From Microbacteriaceae bacterium (GTDB lineage: Bacteria; Actinomycetota; Actinomycetes; Actinomycetales; Microbacteriaceae): a stretch of 9,027 nucleotides of DNA. The notes under the pieces are model-generated. The model saw only the letters and a program-made list of their open reading frames with translations, did no database searches and was not told where the DNA came from. Position 1 is the first letter of the stretch, and each line of letters opens with the position of its first letter. Location: positions 1 through 9,027 of the forward strand of contig JANRET010000099.1 in assembly GCA_030725885.1 (NCBI GenBank), given 5' to 3'. Of the stretch, positions 1 to 6,421 are shown one piece after another. The translations under genes were made by a program, and so were the position numbers.

Positions 1-542
1 GCCACGATGCGCGTGCGTTCCGTCAGAACGGAGGCGATCGCATCGGCAGTAAGTTCGCCGCCGTCGGTCACGGGTGCGACGCGGATTATCGCGCCGGTTT
101 GCCGAGCGACTTCCTGCCAGGGGATGAGGTTCGCGTGGTGTTCCGCCTCGGTGACGACAATCTCGTCTCCTTCGCGGAGCGCGAATCGGGCGGGCGATCC
201 AACCGCGGAAGCCAAGCGAATGGCCAGCGCGACAAGATTGAGCGATTCGGTCGCATTCGACGTGAAAATTAGTTGGTTTGGACGTGCCCCGACAAAGCCG
301 GCAATCGTAGCGCGTGCATCGTCGTACGCTTCGGTGGCCTCTGCCGCGAGCGTGTGTGCCCCGCGATACACCGCCGAAGTATGGCGGAGCGCAAATTCAG
401 ACTCGATGTCGACTGCAACGCGGGGACGAAGGCTCGTCGCCGCGGTATCGAGGTACACCAGCGGGTGGCCGTTGACGGTTTCCGAGAGCTCGGGGAACTC
501 CGCTCGAATGGCGGCGCTCTGTTCCGCGGTGAACTGGCTCAC
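1..542 (-). CDS. sufS: SufS-type cysteine desulfurase (N-terminal 180 residues; runs off the left edge)
   Basis: PLP enzyme that removes sulfur from L-cysteine as a persulfide for Fe-S cluster assembly, leaving alanine; cytosolic. I read it by hand from a GTG at 542. Visible SufS/class V aminotransferase signatures: FPEL (16-19), NGHPLVYLDTAATS (24-37), YRGAHTLAAEAT (59-70), FTSNATESLNLVA (93-105), GDEIVVTEAEHHANLIPW (125-142) with the PLP-stacking His at 135. The PLP lysine and catalytic cysteine lie beyond the window, so activity cannot be judged. The spacing before GDEIV is slightly longer than in E. coli SufS, as I recall for actinobacterial forms. Start choice: GTG is preceded by GGAG with a 5-nt spacer, and its GTGA overlaps the argS stop, implying translational coupling. 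The ATG two bases upstream (544) is in the argS frame and is followed at once by its stop. Partner genes such as sufU are not visible. The family call is firm; SufS versus a stand-alone Csd-like paralogue cannot be settled from half a gene. Confidence 0.9.
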   Translation of the reverse strand, partial: MSQFTAEQSAAIRAEFPELSETVNGHPLVYLDTAATSLRPRVAVDIESEFALRHTSAVYRGAHTLAAEATEAYDDARATIAGFVGARPNQLIFTSNATESLNLVALAIRLASAVGSPARFALREGDEIVVTEAEHHANLIPWQEVARQTGAIIRVAPVTDGGELTADAIASVLTERTRIV

Positions 543-2197
543 ATTCGCTCCGGTGCACTCACGCCGAGAAGTCCGAGCCCGTTTCGCAATACCTGGCCCG
601 ACGCGTCATTGAGCCACAATCGCGTGCGGTGAGCGTCACTGACGTCGTCATCCCCGATGGGTGTGACCCGACAGTTGTCGTACCAGCGATGGTAGAACGC
701 GGCCAGTTCCTCAAGGTAGCGGGCGACGCGGTGCGGTTCCCGCAGATTTGCCGCTTGCGCAACGACGCGCGGATAGTCGGCGAGAGCGGTTGTGAGGTCG
801 GCTTCGGTCGGGTGGTCAAGGAACTCGGCGCGAAACACCGAACGATCAACGCCGGCCGTGGCGGCATTCCGAGCCACCGCACTGGTGCGCGCGTGGGCAT
901 ATTGCACATAAAACACCGGGTTGTCGTTCGACTTTTTTTGCAACAGTTCGGGATCGAGCGACAGCGGTGAATCCGCGGGATACCGGGCGAGCGAGTAACG
1001 CAGGGCGTCCGTCCCGAGCCAGTCCCGCAGGTCGTCGAGTTCGATGATGTTGCCCGCGCGTTTCGACAACTTTGCACCGTTAATGCTCACGAGTTGCCCG
1101 ATCAGGACCTCGATATCCTTCTCGGGGTCGTCACCAGCGGAACCCGCGAGCGCTTTGAGCCGGTGCACATAGCCGTGATGGTCCGCGCCAAGCAAATAAA
1201 TGCGATGTGGGTAACCGCGATCGCCCTTGGACAAGTAATACGCGGCATCCGCAGAGAAGTACGTGAATACCCCGTTGCCGCGCCGAATCACCCGGTCCTT
1301 GTCGTCTCCGAAGTCGGTGGTTCGAACCCACACTGCATCGTCTTCGTCATAGACGTGTCCCTGGGCTCGAAGGCGGTCGATGGCCTTTTCGATGAGCGAG
1401 TCGGCGCCCCCCGCGTGGAGGTCGCGCTCGCTGAACCAGACATCGAACTCGACATTGAATCGGGACAGCGAGTCTTTGATCTCCTGCAGTTGCAGTTCAT
1501 ACCCGATGTCACGGGCGATCACGATGGCCTCGTCCCGCGGCAAATCGCCGAGGTCGGGTCGTCGCACGAGTGCCGTGCGACCGAGCACCTGAATGTATTC
1601 ACCGGGATAACCGTTCTCGGGAGTCGGTTCACCCAATGCGGCCGCGAGGACAGATTCGCCGAAAACGTCCATTTGCGCGCCGGCATCGTTGATGTAGAAC
1701 TCGTTAGCAACTCGGGCACCCGATGCGCGTAATACCCGGCCAATGGAATCTCCCAAACCTGCCCAGCGCGTATGCCCGATGTGCAAGGGTCCGGTAGGGT
1801 TCGCCGACACGAATTCGAGGTTGATGGATTGTCCTGCGAGTGTGTCGTTGTGACCGAAAGCGTCGCCCGCTGTCACTACCGAGCGGGCGATTTCGCCTGC
1901 GGCAGCGGCATCGAGAGTGATGTTGAGAAAACCGGGACCGGCGATGACAATCGACGTGATTCCCTCGATTGCGGACAGCGACGCGTGCAGTTCCTGCGCG
2001 ACATCCCGCGGATTCATGCCGACGCGTTTCGCAACCTTCAGGGCGACGGACGTCGCCCAATCACCGTGGTCCGGGTTCTTGGGCCGCTCAAGCGCGACAT
2101 CAGAGACAGCGATAGTCGCCGCTACCGTCTCATCGCGAGCGCCAATGACTACCCGTGTTGCCTCCGCGATAGCGGCACTCAGGGTGTCAGGGTTCAT
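539..2197 (-). CDS. argS: Arginyl-tRNA synthetase (class I)
   Basis: Charges tRNA-Arg with L-arginine using ATP, in the cytosol. 552 aa, the normal bacterial length. Domains in order: N-terminal Add-1 domain (about 1-115, with the typical NPDHGDWAT at 41-49); class I Rossmann core with NPTGPLHIGH (HIGH at 139-142); the KMSKS counterpart reads KLSKR at 376-380, intact; TDALRY (396-401) leads into the helical anticodon-binding domain with VFYVQYAHAR (438-447). It ends in the family's conserved SAPERM. The start at 2197 gives a standard N-terminus. There is no properly spaced Shine-Dalgarno: GGAG sits only 2 nt from the ATG, while a TAAGAT box ends 6 nt before it, suggesting leaderless transcription. 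Upstream is tRNA-Arg(CCG), 41 bp away, so transcript from the tRNA or regulator promoters could also read in. The stop overlaps the sufS-like start by 4 bp. Confidence 0.98.
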   Translation of the reverse strand: MNPDTLSAAIAEATRVVIGARDETVAATIAVSDVALERPKNPDHGDWATSVALKVAKRVGMNPRDVAQELHASLSAIEGITSIVIAGPGFLNITLDAAAAGEIARSVVTAGDAFGHNDTLAGQSINLEFVSANPTGPLHIGHTRWAGLGDSIGRVLRASGARVANEFYINDAGAQMDVFGESVLAAALGEPTPENGYPGEYIQVLGRTALVRRPDLGDLPRDEAIVIARDIGYELQLQEIKDSLSRFNVEFDVWFSERDLHAGGADSLIEKAIDRLRAQGHVYDEDDAVWVRTTDFGDDKDRVIRRGNGVFTYFSADAAYYLSKGDRGYPHRIYLLGADHHGYVHRLKALAGSAGDDPEKDIEVLIGQLVSINGAKLSKRAGNIIELDDLRDWLGTDALRYSLARYPADSPLSLDPELLQKKSNDNPVFYVQYAHARTSAVARNAATAGVDRSVFRAEFLDHPTEADLTTALADYPRVVAQAANLREPHRVARYLEELAAFYHRWYDNCRVTPIGDDDVSDAHRTRLWLNDASGQVLRNGLGLLGVSAPERM

Positions 2198-2203
2198 GAC
2201 TCC

Positions 2204-2209
2204 ATCTTA
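2204..2209 (-). promoter_or_regulatory. Candidate -10 box of a leaderless argS promoter
   Basis: On the minus strand TAAGAT fits the actinobacterial TANNNT -10 consensus. Six bases separate it from the argS ATG, so initiation at the usual distance would fall on the A of ATG. I see no good -35 hexamer. The call rests on spacing and on the lack of a usable Shine-Dalgarno. Confidence 0.5.
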
Positions 2210-2238
2210 AGTCGCGGAACGAAGGCCTATTTGACGAG

Positions 2239-2311
2239 TACCCCCTACAGGATTCGAACCTGCGACCTTCTACGCCGGAGGTAGACGCTCTATCCACTGA
2301 GCTAAAGGGGC
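2239..2311 (-). tRNA. tRNA-Arg, anticodon CCG (decodes CGG)
   Basis: A 73-nt cloverleaf folds by hand on the minus strand: acceptor GCCCCTT/AGGGGGT (two G-U pairs), D-stem GCTC/GAGC with loop AGTGGATA, anticodon stem TCTAC/GTAGA with loop CTCCGGC (anticodon CCG), five-base variable loop AGGTC, T-arm GCAGG-TTCGAAT-CCTGT, discriminator A. The bacterial arginine identity elements A20 (D-loop) and C35 are present. CCA is not encoded, as in most actinobacteria, so a CCA-adding enzyme must complete it. It lies between the RamB-like gene (16 bp upstream) and argS (41 bp downstream), on the same strand as both. Confidence 0.96.
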
Positions 2312-2321
2312 TTTCGCCTCT

Positions 2322-2327
2322 AGCGTA
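2322..2327 (-). promoter_or_regulatory. Candidate -10 box for tRNA-Arg(CCG)
   Basis: TACGCT (TANNNT) on the minus strand directly abuts the TAG stop of the upstream regulator gene and lies 10 nt before the mature tRNA 5' end. That would leave a 5' leader of only a few bases for RNase P. No convincing -35 is visible in the end of the regulator gene, so the tRNA might instead depend on read-through. Confidence 0.4.
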
Positions 2328-3758
2328 CTACCGCGACGTGTGTCGCTCGAGAAATTCAAAAACCGCGCGATCGGCGACCCCGGGAAACGTTCCATGATGG
2401 ACAGGCGTCAACACGTGCGAGTGCATCGCCGCACTGGTCCACGTGTTTCCCGACCATTTCGCCGTGAGCCGGTCGCTCGGCAGGACACAGCAGTTCGGGT
2501 CGGGGCAGGTCGACACCTTGCGCTCGGTGGTGTCTCGACCCCGGAACCACTTGGCGTCTTCAAACTTGAACCCCACTGTGATAGAGAACTCATCCGCGGT
2601 GGAGGTTCCAATCTGGGTGGACTCCCAGAAGGTTCCCTCCGGGGTGTCGGTGTATTGGTAGTACTCGGTCGTCCGACTGACGCGTTCGAGGGCGACTCGT
2701 GCGCTCCAATACCGACAGAGCCGCTGGCCCTCGACACTTCCCGTCACGTCGGTCGGAATCGGCAGTTCGTCGTTTTCGTAGGCCTTGTACACGGCGCCCT
2801 CGTTTCCGACCCGCAGAAAGTGGACGGGAATGTCCAGGTGGCTGGTCGCGAGGTTGGTAAAACGCATGGACGCTACTTCGTGGGTAACACCGAACGCATC
2901 GCGAAAGTCCTCCACGGCGATGTTGTGGTCGGCTTTGGCTTTGGCGAGGAACTCGACGGCTTGCCTCCGCGGCATAATCGCGGCCGCTGCGACATAGTTG
3001 ATTTCCAGGCGTTGCCTCAAAAACTCAGAGTAACTGGACGGAATGTTGTGCTCGAGGATTCGGTGCGCAATCGCCTGGATTGCCATCGACCTCAGTCCAT
3101 GCCCACCGGGAATCGACGCGGGCGGCAAATACACGTGCCCGTTGGCCCAGTCGGTGATGCTCCGCGCGGAATCCGGGAGGTCGTCCACATAAATGATGTC
3201 CAGCCCGAAACGTTTCGCCATCTGACTCATTTCGCGATGGGTGAGCGCGCCGGTCGAATGTCCGACCTGGTCCGAGAGGTCTTGGCCGATCTCTTCCAGA
3301 TCCGGTCGGTAGTTGTCAATGTCCCGCATTGTTTGGCGCAACTCGGTGTTGGCTCTGCGCGCCTCTTCCGGTGTCGCGATGGCGGTGGTTTCGCGACGCA
3401 CGAGTTCTCGGTGAAGTCCCAACAGTGCATCGAGAGTGTCGTCGCCGAGAGATTTGCCAATCCTCGTGACCGCGATTCCCAGTCGAGTGGCGAGCGGCGA
3501 CCGTTGGAGTTGGTCGAGTTCGAGTTCTTTAGCACTTCGTTCGTCGGGAGCGCCAGGCTCAAGGAGTGTGGTGAGGCTGACCCCCAGCGCCTCCGCGATT
3601 GACGTGACGAGTCCGATTTTCGGCTCGCGTTTACCATTTTCGATTATTGACAACTGGCTACCCGACAACCCCACCCGATCACTCAGAGCGTCGAGCGTGA
3701 GATTGGCTCGGTTACGGTAATGGCGGATTCGTCGGCCCAGAGTTTGCGGGTTACCCAT
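2328..3758 (-). CDS. ramB: RamB/PrpR-type XRE transcriptional regulator (ScfR family)
   Basis: DNA-binding regulator of the actinobacterial RamB/PrpR family, which controls acetate, glyoxylate-cycle and propionate genes in Corynebacterium and Mycobacterium. 476 aa, about the size of known members. Domains: XRE helix-turn-helix (about 7-66, recognition region GLSGSQLSIIENGKREP); helical linker; IrrE-like domain (about 160-290) with LEINYVAAAAIMP at 251-263; C-terminal ScfR domain (about 300-476) with YKAYEND, EGQRLCRYW, YYQYTDTPEGT, KWFRGRDTTER and GTFPGVA. The metalloprotease motif is not HExxH: the spot reads HRILEH (232-237), as is usual in this subfamily, so proteolysis is unlikely. Cysteines at 348, 418, 423 and 424 (CPDPNCC) match the region proposed to bind an Fe-S cluster in PrpR. 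It is divergent from pckG, suggesting control of gluconeogenesis. A TATTCT box 6 nt before the ATG suggests a leaderless mRNA. Whether it is RamB or PrpR by orthology is uncertain; no prpDC genes are visible. Confidence 0.88.
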   Translation of the reverse strand: MGNPQTLGRRIRHYRNRANLTLDALSDRVGLSGSQLSIIENGKREPKIGLVTSIAEALGVSLTTLLEPGAPDERSAKELELDQLQRSPLATRLGIAVTRIGKSLGDDTLDALLGLHRELVRRETTAIATPEEARRANTELRQTMRDIDNYRPDLEEIGQDLSDQVGHSTGALTHREMSQMAKRFGLDIIYVDDLPDSARSITDWANGHVYLPPASIPGGHGLRSMAIQAIAHRILEHNIPSSYSEFLRQRLEINYVAAAAIMPRRQAVEFLAKAKADHNIAVEDFRDAFGVTHEVASMRFTNLATSHLDIPVHFLRVGNEGAVYKAYENDELPIPTDVTGSVEGQRLCRYWSARVALERVSRTTEYYQYTDTPEGTFWESTQIGTSTADEFSITVGFKFEDAKWFRGRDTTERKVSTCPDPNCCVLPSDRLTAKWSGNTWTSAAMHSHVLTPVHHGTFPGVADRAVFEFLERHTSR

Positions 3759-3764
3759 ACGGAA

Positions 3765-3794
3765 AGAATAGATGCAAATTTATGAAAATCGCAA
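3765..3794 (-). promoter_or_regulatory. Candidate promoter of the RamB-like gene (leaderless)
   Basis: On the minus strand, TTGCGA (3794-3789; 4 of 6 to TTGACA) is followed by an 18-bp spacer and TATTCT (3770-3765; fits TANNNT). Six bases then lead to the ATG at 3758, so the mRNA would begin at or next to the start codon. This is the best -35/-10 pair near any leaderless candidate in the window. Within the spacer lies a sequence resembling the RamB site of Corynebacterium. Confidence 0.5.
3771..3783 (-). promoter_or_regulatory. Candidate RamB-like operator (autoregulation)
   Basis: ATAAATTTGCATC on the minus strand matches 9 of 13 positions of the C. glutamicum RamB motif as I recall it (A/G-rich, then CTTTGCAAA), including the TTTGCA core. 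It sits between the -35 and -10 elements of the gene's own putative promoter, where binding would repress. Two weaker 7-of-13 matches in the same gap (about 3788-3800 minus, 3835-3847 plus) share only the TTGC core. The motif is remembered, not searched. Confidence 0.3.
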
Positions 3795-3818
3795 GAAATT
3801 AGTTTCTTTCACACGAAA
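3793..3818. repeat. Two abutting short dyads in the ramB-pckG intergenic region
   Basis: AAGAAA (3793-3798), TTAG, TTTCTT (3803-3808) is a perfect 6-bp inverted repeat with a 4-bp spacer. Its right side runs into a second dyad, TTTC (3807-3810), ACAC, GAAA (3815-3818). Both have 4-bp spacers and GAAA/TTTC arms, and the 12-bp cores abut. They lie mid-way between the two divergent start codons, a normal place for a regulator operator. There is no T-run to suggest a terminator. In A+T-rich DNA short dyads also occur by chance. Confidence 0.35.
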
Positions 3819-3857
3819 TAGTCAGCGTGTTGTCACAAATTGCGAGATTCTGAGACC

Positions 3858-5705
3858 ATGAACTCGACATCGCCGAAAGCGACACCCTCGTCCTCGTCCG
3901 CTGCGCGTCTCGTCCCACCGACGACGCGCGAAGACCTTCGGGAGTGGGTAGACCAGATTGCCCGACTGACTACGCCCGACCAAATTCACTGGTGCGATGG
4001 TTCGATGACCGAACGCCAGGAACTGGTCGACGTATTGGTCGCCACCGAGACACTTATCCCGCTCGACGGAGAACTTCGTCCCAACTCGTTCCTCGCGCGC
4101 AGCGCCCCCGACGACGTCGCTCGCGTAGAGGGGCGGACGTTTATCTGTTCCGAATCCGAGAGCGATGCAGGCCCGACCAACAACTGGTGTGACCCGGCAG
4201 AGATGCGGTCGACTCTGACCGGCCTGTTTGCGGGCTCGATGCGCGGCCGGACCCTGTATGTTGTGCCGTTTCTTATGGGTCCTGTCGGTTCGCCCGTCAC
4301 CCGCGTCGGCGTTGAAATAACGGACTCCCCCTACGTCGTCGTGTCTATGGGGACCATGACGCGGATGGGTCGCGTTGCTCTGGACATCATCGAAGGCGGA
4401 GCCGACTGGGTCCAAGCCGTCCACACCGTCGGTGCTCCGCTCGGAAAGGGCGAAGTGGATGTGCCGTGGCCGTGCAACCCAACAAAGTACATCAGCCACT
4501 TCCCCGAGACACGCGAGATTTGGTCGTACGGATCCGCTTATGGCGGAAATGCGCTTCTGGGCAAGAAGGCGTTCGCTCTGCGAATTGGATCGGTGATCGC
4601 ACGAGACGAGGGGTGGCTCGCTGAGCACATGATGCTCGTGCGCGTCACGTCACCGGAAGGGCAGGTTGCTCACATCGCGGCGGCATTCCCCAGCGCGTGT
4701 GGAAAGACCAACTTCGCGATGATGCAGCCGACGCTGCCGGGTTGGCAGGTCGAAACCCTGGGCGACGACATCGCCTGGATGTGGATTGATGACAACGGCC
4801 TTTTGCGCGCACTCAATCCCGAAGCGGGGCTGTTCGGCGTTGCCCCCGGGACTAGCGACTCCACTAATCCCGTCGCCATCCAGACACTCTGGGGCAACAC
4901 GGTGTTTACCAATGTCGCGTTGACGGACGACGGTGACGTGTGGTGGGAGGGGCTCACCAAGGAAAAGCCCGACCACCTAATTGATTGGACCGGTGCGGAT
5001 TGGACCCCGGCAAGCAAATCCCCCGCCGCGCACCCCAACTCGCGTTTCACCGTGGCGATGGACCAGTGCACGACTGCCGCAAGCGAATGGTCCGACCCGC
5101 GCGGAGTCGTCGTCGACGCGATCGTATTCGGAGGGCGTCGCTCGGACACCATGCCTCTCGTCACGGAAGCGCGTTCATGGGCGCATGGGGTGTACCTCGG
5201 CGCCACGATGGCGTCCGAACGCACTGCAGCCGCCGAAGGTACTCTCGGCGAACTGCGCCGCGACCCCTTTGCGATGTCACCGTTCACCGGTTACAACGTC
5301 GGCGAACACTGGGCGCACTGGCTGTCCATCGGCGAGCGCCTCCGCGTCTCGGGACGCTTCCCACGGATTTTCCACGTGAACTGGTTCCGCCGCGGTGATG
5401 GTGGTGAGTTCCTCTGGCCGGGCTTCGGCGACAACGTTCGCGTCGTGAAGTGGATGATGGACCGAATCCGCGGCGACATTGGTGGAGTGGATACCCCGGT
5501 CGGGACGCTACCCCACCCGTCGGACTTCGATTTGGACGGGCTGAATCTGAGTGCAGCGTCCGCGAACGCTATTCTCAGCGTCGATGCTGCGGAAATTGAA
5601 GTCGATGCGCGCGACTCGCAGACTCTGCTCAATCTCGTGGGTTCGACTGTTCCCTCGGAGATCTGGGCTGAGAACGCCGAAACAATCGACAAGTGCGGAC
5701 AATAA
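3858..5705 (+). CDS. pckG: Phosphoenolpyruvate carboxykinase, GTP-dependent
   Basis: Converts oxaloacetate plus GTP to PEP, CO2 and GDP, the entry step of gluconeogenesis from C2-C4 substrates; cytosolic. From the ATG at 3858 it is 615 aa, typical of the GTP class. Signatures: [20 protein letters not shown] (213-232), [20 protein letters not shown] (233-252), P-loop FPSACGKTN (277-285) with the hyper-reactive Cys281 that marks the GTP family, metal-binding LGDD (301-304), lid loop near 451-461, and [18 protein letters not shown] (509-526). All key residues are present. A TTG at 3840 would add six residues of no family likeness, so I prefer the ATG. There is no Shine-Dalgarno; GATTCT six bases before the ATG resembles the leaderless -10 boxes of its neighbours but lacks the first T. 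It is divergent from the RamB-like gene, a likely regulator. No clear terminator follows. Confidence 0.97.
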   Translation: MNSTSPKATPSSSSAARLVPPTTREDLREWVDQIARLTTPDQIHWCDGSMTERQELVDVLVATETLIPLDGELRPNSFLARSAPDDVARVEGRTFICSESESDAGPTNNWCDPAEMRSTLTGLFAGSMRGRTLYVVPFLMGPVGSPVTRVGVEITDSPYVVVSMGTMTRMGRVALDIIEGGADWVQAVHTVGAPLGKGEVDVPWPCNPTKYISHFPETREIWSYGSAYGGNALLGKKAFALRIGSVIARDEGWLAEHMMLVRVTSPEGQVAHIAAAFPSACGKTNFAMMQPTLPGWQVETLGDDIAWMWIDDNGLLRALNPEAGLFGVAPGTSDSTNPVAIQTLWGNTVFTNVALTDDGDVWWEGLTKEKPDHLIDWTGADWTPASKSPAAHPNSRFTVAMDQCTTAASEWSDPRGVVVDAIVFGGRRSDTMPLVTEARSWAHGVYLGATMASERTAAAEGTLGELRRDPFAMSPFTGYNVGEHWAHWLSIGERLRVSGRFPRIFHVNWFRRGDGGEFLWPGFGDNVRVVKWMMDRIRGDIGGVDTPVGTLPHPSDFDLDGLNLSAASANAILSVDAAEIEVDARDSQTLLNLVGSTVPSEIWAENAETIDKCGQ

Positions 5706-5723
5706 TTCGTAATAATATCGTCA

Positions 5724-5757
5724 CCGAATTTGGTCAGGATTCGCCCGCTCCAACGGG
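5724..5757 (+). other. Weak hairpins after pckG (not a convincing terminator)
   Basis: In the 65-bp gap after pckG, CGAAT (5725-5729) can pair with ATTCG (5739-5743), and CCCG (5744-5747) with CGGG (5754-5757). Neither stem exceeds 5 bp and no U-tract follows, although TAAATT comes next. At most they attenuate; read-through into the lipoprotein gene is possible. Confidence 0.2.
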
Positions 5758-5763
5758 TAAATT
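5758..5763 (+). promoter_or_regulatory. Candidate -10 box of the lipoprotein gene (leaderless)
   Basis: TAAATT fits TANNNT and ends 7 nt before the ATG at 5771. No Shine-Dalgarno precedes that ATG. No good -35 is seen. Confidence 0.4.
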
Positions 5764-5770
5764 CAGACCT

Positions 5771-6418
5771 ATGCACCGACCCTTGATCAACTCTGCGGCA
5801 CGCCTTTTAGCCCCCGCGGTGCTTCTCGGTGTGACACTTGCGGGGTGTGCGTCGACAGCGGAGCCGACGACAGCCCCCACGACCACAGAATCGGCTTCGC
5901 CGAGCGAACCGACTGTCGAACCGACAACTCCCGTCGTCACCGAAACGTTCGCGATGCCAGCCGATTGCACCGAGATTTTGCCTCCCGCAAACATCGCTAA
6001 ATTCGAGTCCGATGAAATCGTGCTGTTGGCCGGTCCCGGCGGAAAATACGGCGACGAACTGATCACCGACCCGACGCCGGAAACCGTTGCAGGAGGAATC
6101 TCCTGCTACTTCGGCGTCGACAACGAAGACATCAACGCCCTCTCCGTGTCCTACCTCGTTTCTGCGGTGTCGCTCGATGCGACAACCCGCGCCGAAGTCA
6201 TTTCCGACCTCACGGCGCAAGGACTCGTGCAGTCAACAGACGAACGCGGTGACATCTCGTTCGGTGTTTTGGGCGGAAGCGCGGGTCAAACGACCGCGAA
6301 CTACAACATTGTCGCCGTCGACTCGTGGATTTCGGTGATTTCATCCAAGGGTGGGGAGAAGGCGTTTCTCTCGGCCGTAAAACTCGCCGACGCGGTCCAC
6401 CTCAACACCTACGAATAA
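5771..6418 (+). CDS. Secreted lipoprotein of unknown function
   Basis: 215 aa, probably anchored outside the cytoplasmic membrane by lipidation. From the ATG at 5771: a short basic n-region (MHRPLINSAAR), a hydrophobic stretch (12-22), and a lipobox LAGC with the lipidated cysteine at 26. A Thr/Pro/Ser/Glu-rich linker (about 27-58) follows, then a compact domain of about 155 residues with two cysteines (66 and 112, in ADCTEI and GISCYFG) that could form a disulfide. The second context resembles the CxxG segments of small actinobacterial lipoproteins such as the DUF3558 type, but I cannot assign a family. The upstream in-frame start at 5693 would put 26 non-hydrophobic residues before the signal peptide and overlap pckG, so it is rejected. 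The gene is in the same frame as ung, separated by its TAA and one codon. Partner and ligand are unknown. Confidence 0.85.
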   Translation: MHRPLINSAARLLAPAVLLGVTLAGCASTAEPTTAPTTTESASPSEPTVEPTTPVVTETFAMPADCTEILPPANIAKFESDEIVLLAGPGGKYGDELITDPTPETVAGGISCYFGVDNEDINALSVSYLVSAVSLDATTRAEVISDLTAQGLVQSTDERGDISFGVLGGSAGQTTANYNIVAVDSWISVISSKGGEKAFLSAVKLADAVHLNTYE

Positions 6419-6421
6419 TTC

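Noticed and set aside
7..632. Plus-strand open frames at the left edge
   Set aside because: The minus-strand reading from 542 leftward gives a clear SufS protein, so these are shadows.
1094..1732. 212-codon open frame on the plus strand inside argS
   Set aside because: A shadow of argS, with no start signal or motif.
2198..2238. Terminator between tRNA-Arg and argS
   Set aside because: Only a 4-bp stem (GACT/AGTC) overlapping the putative argS -10 box, and no U-tract.
2340..3602. 420-codon open frame on the plus strand, antisense to the RamB-like gene
   Set aside because: The minus-strand protein has unmistakable family motifs. The opposite frame shows no domain, has low complexity and is explained by high-GC codon bias suppressing stops.
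3822..4628. 268-codon open frame on the minus strand across the pckG start
   Set aside because: Rich in Arg, Gly and His with no domain; pckG is certain in this stretch.
5693..5770. Upstream start for the lipoprotein
   Set aside because: It would bury the signal peptide 26 residues in and overlap the end of pckG.
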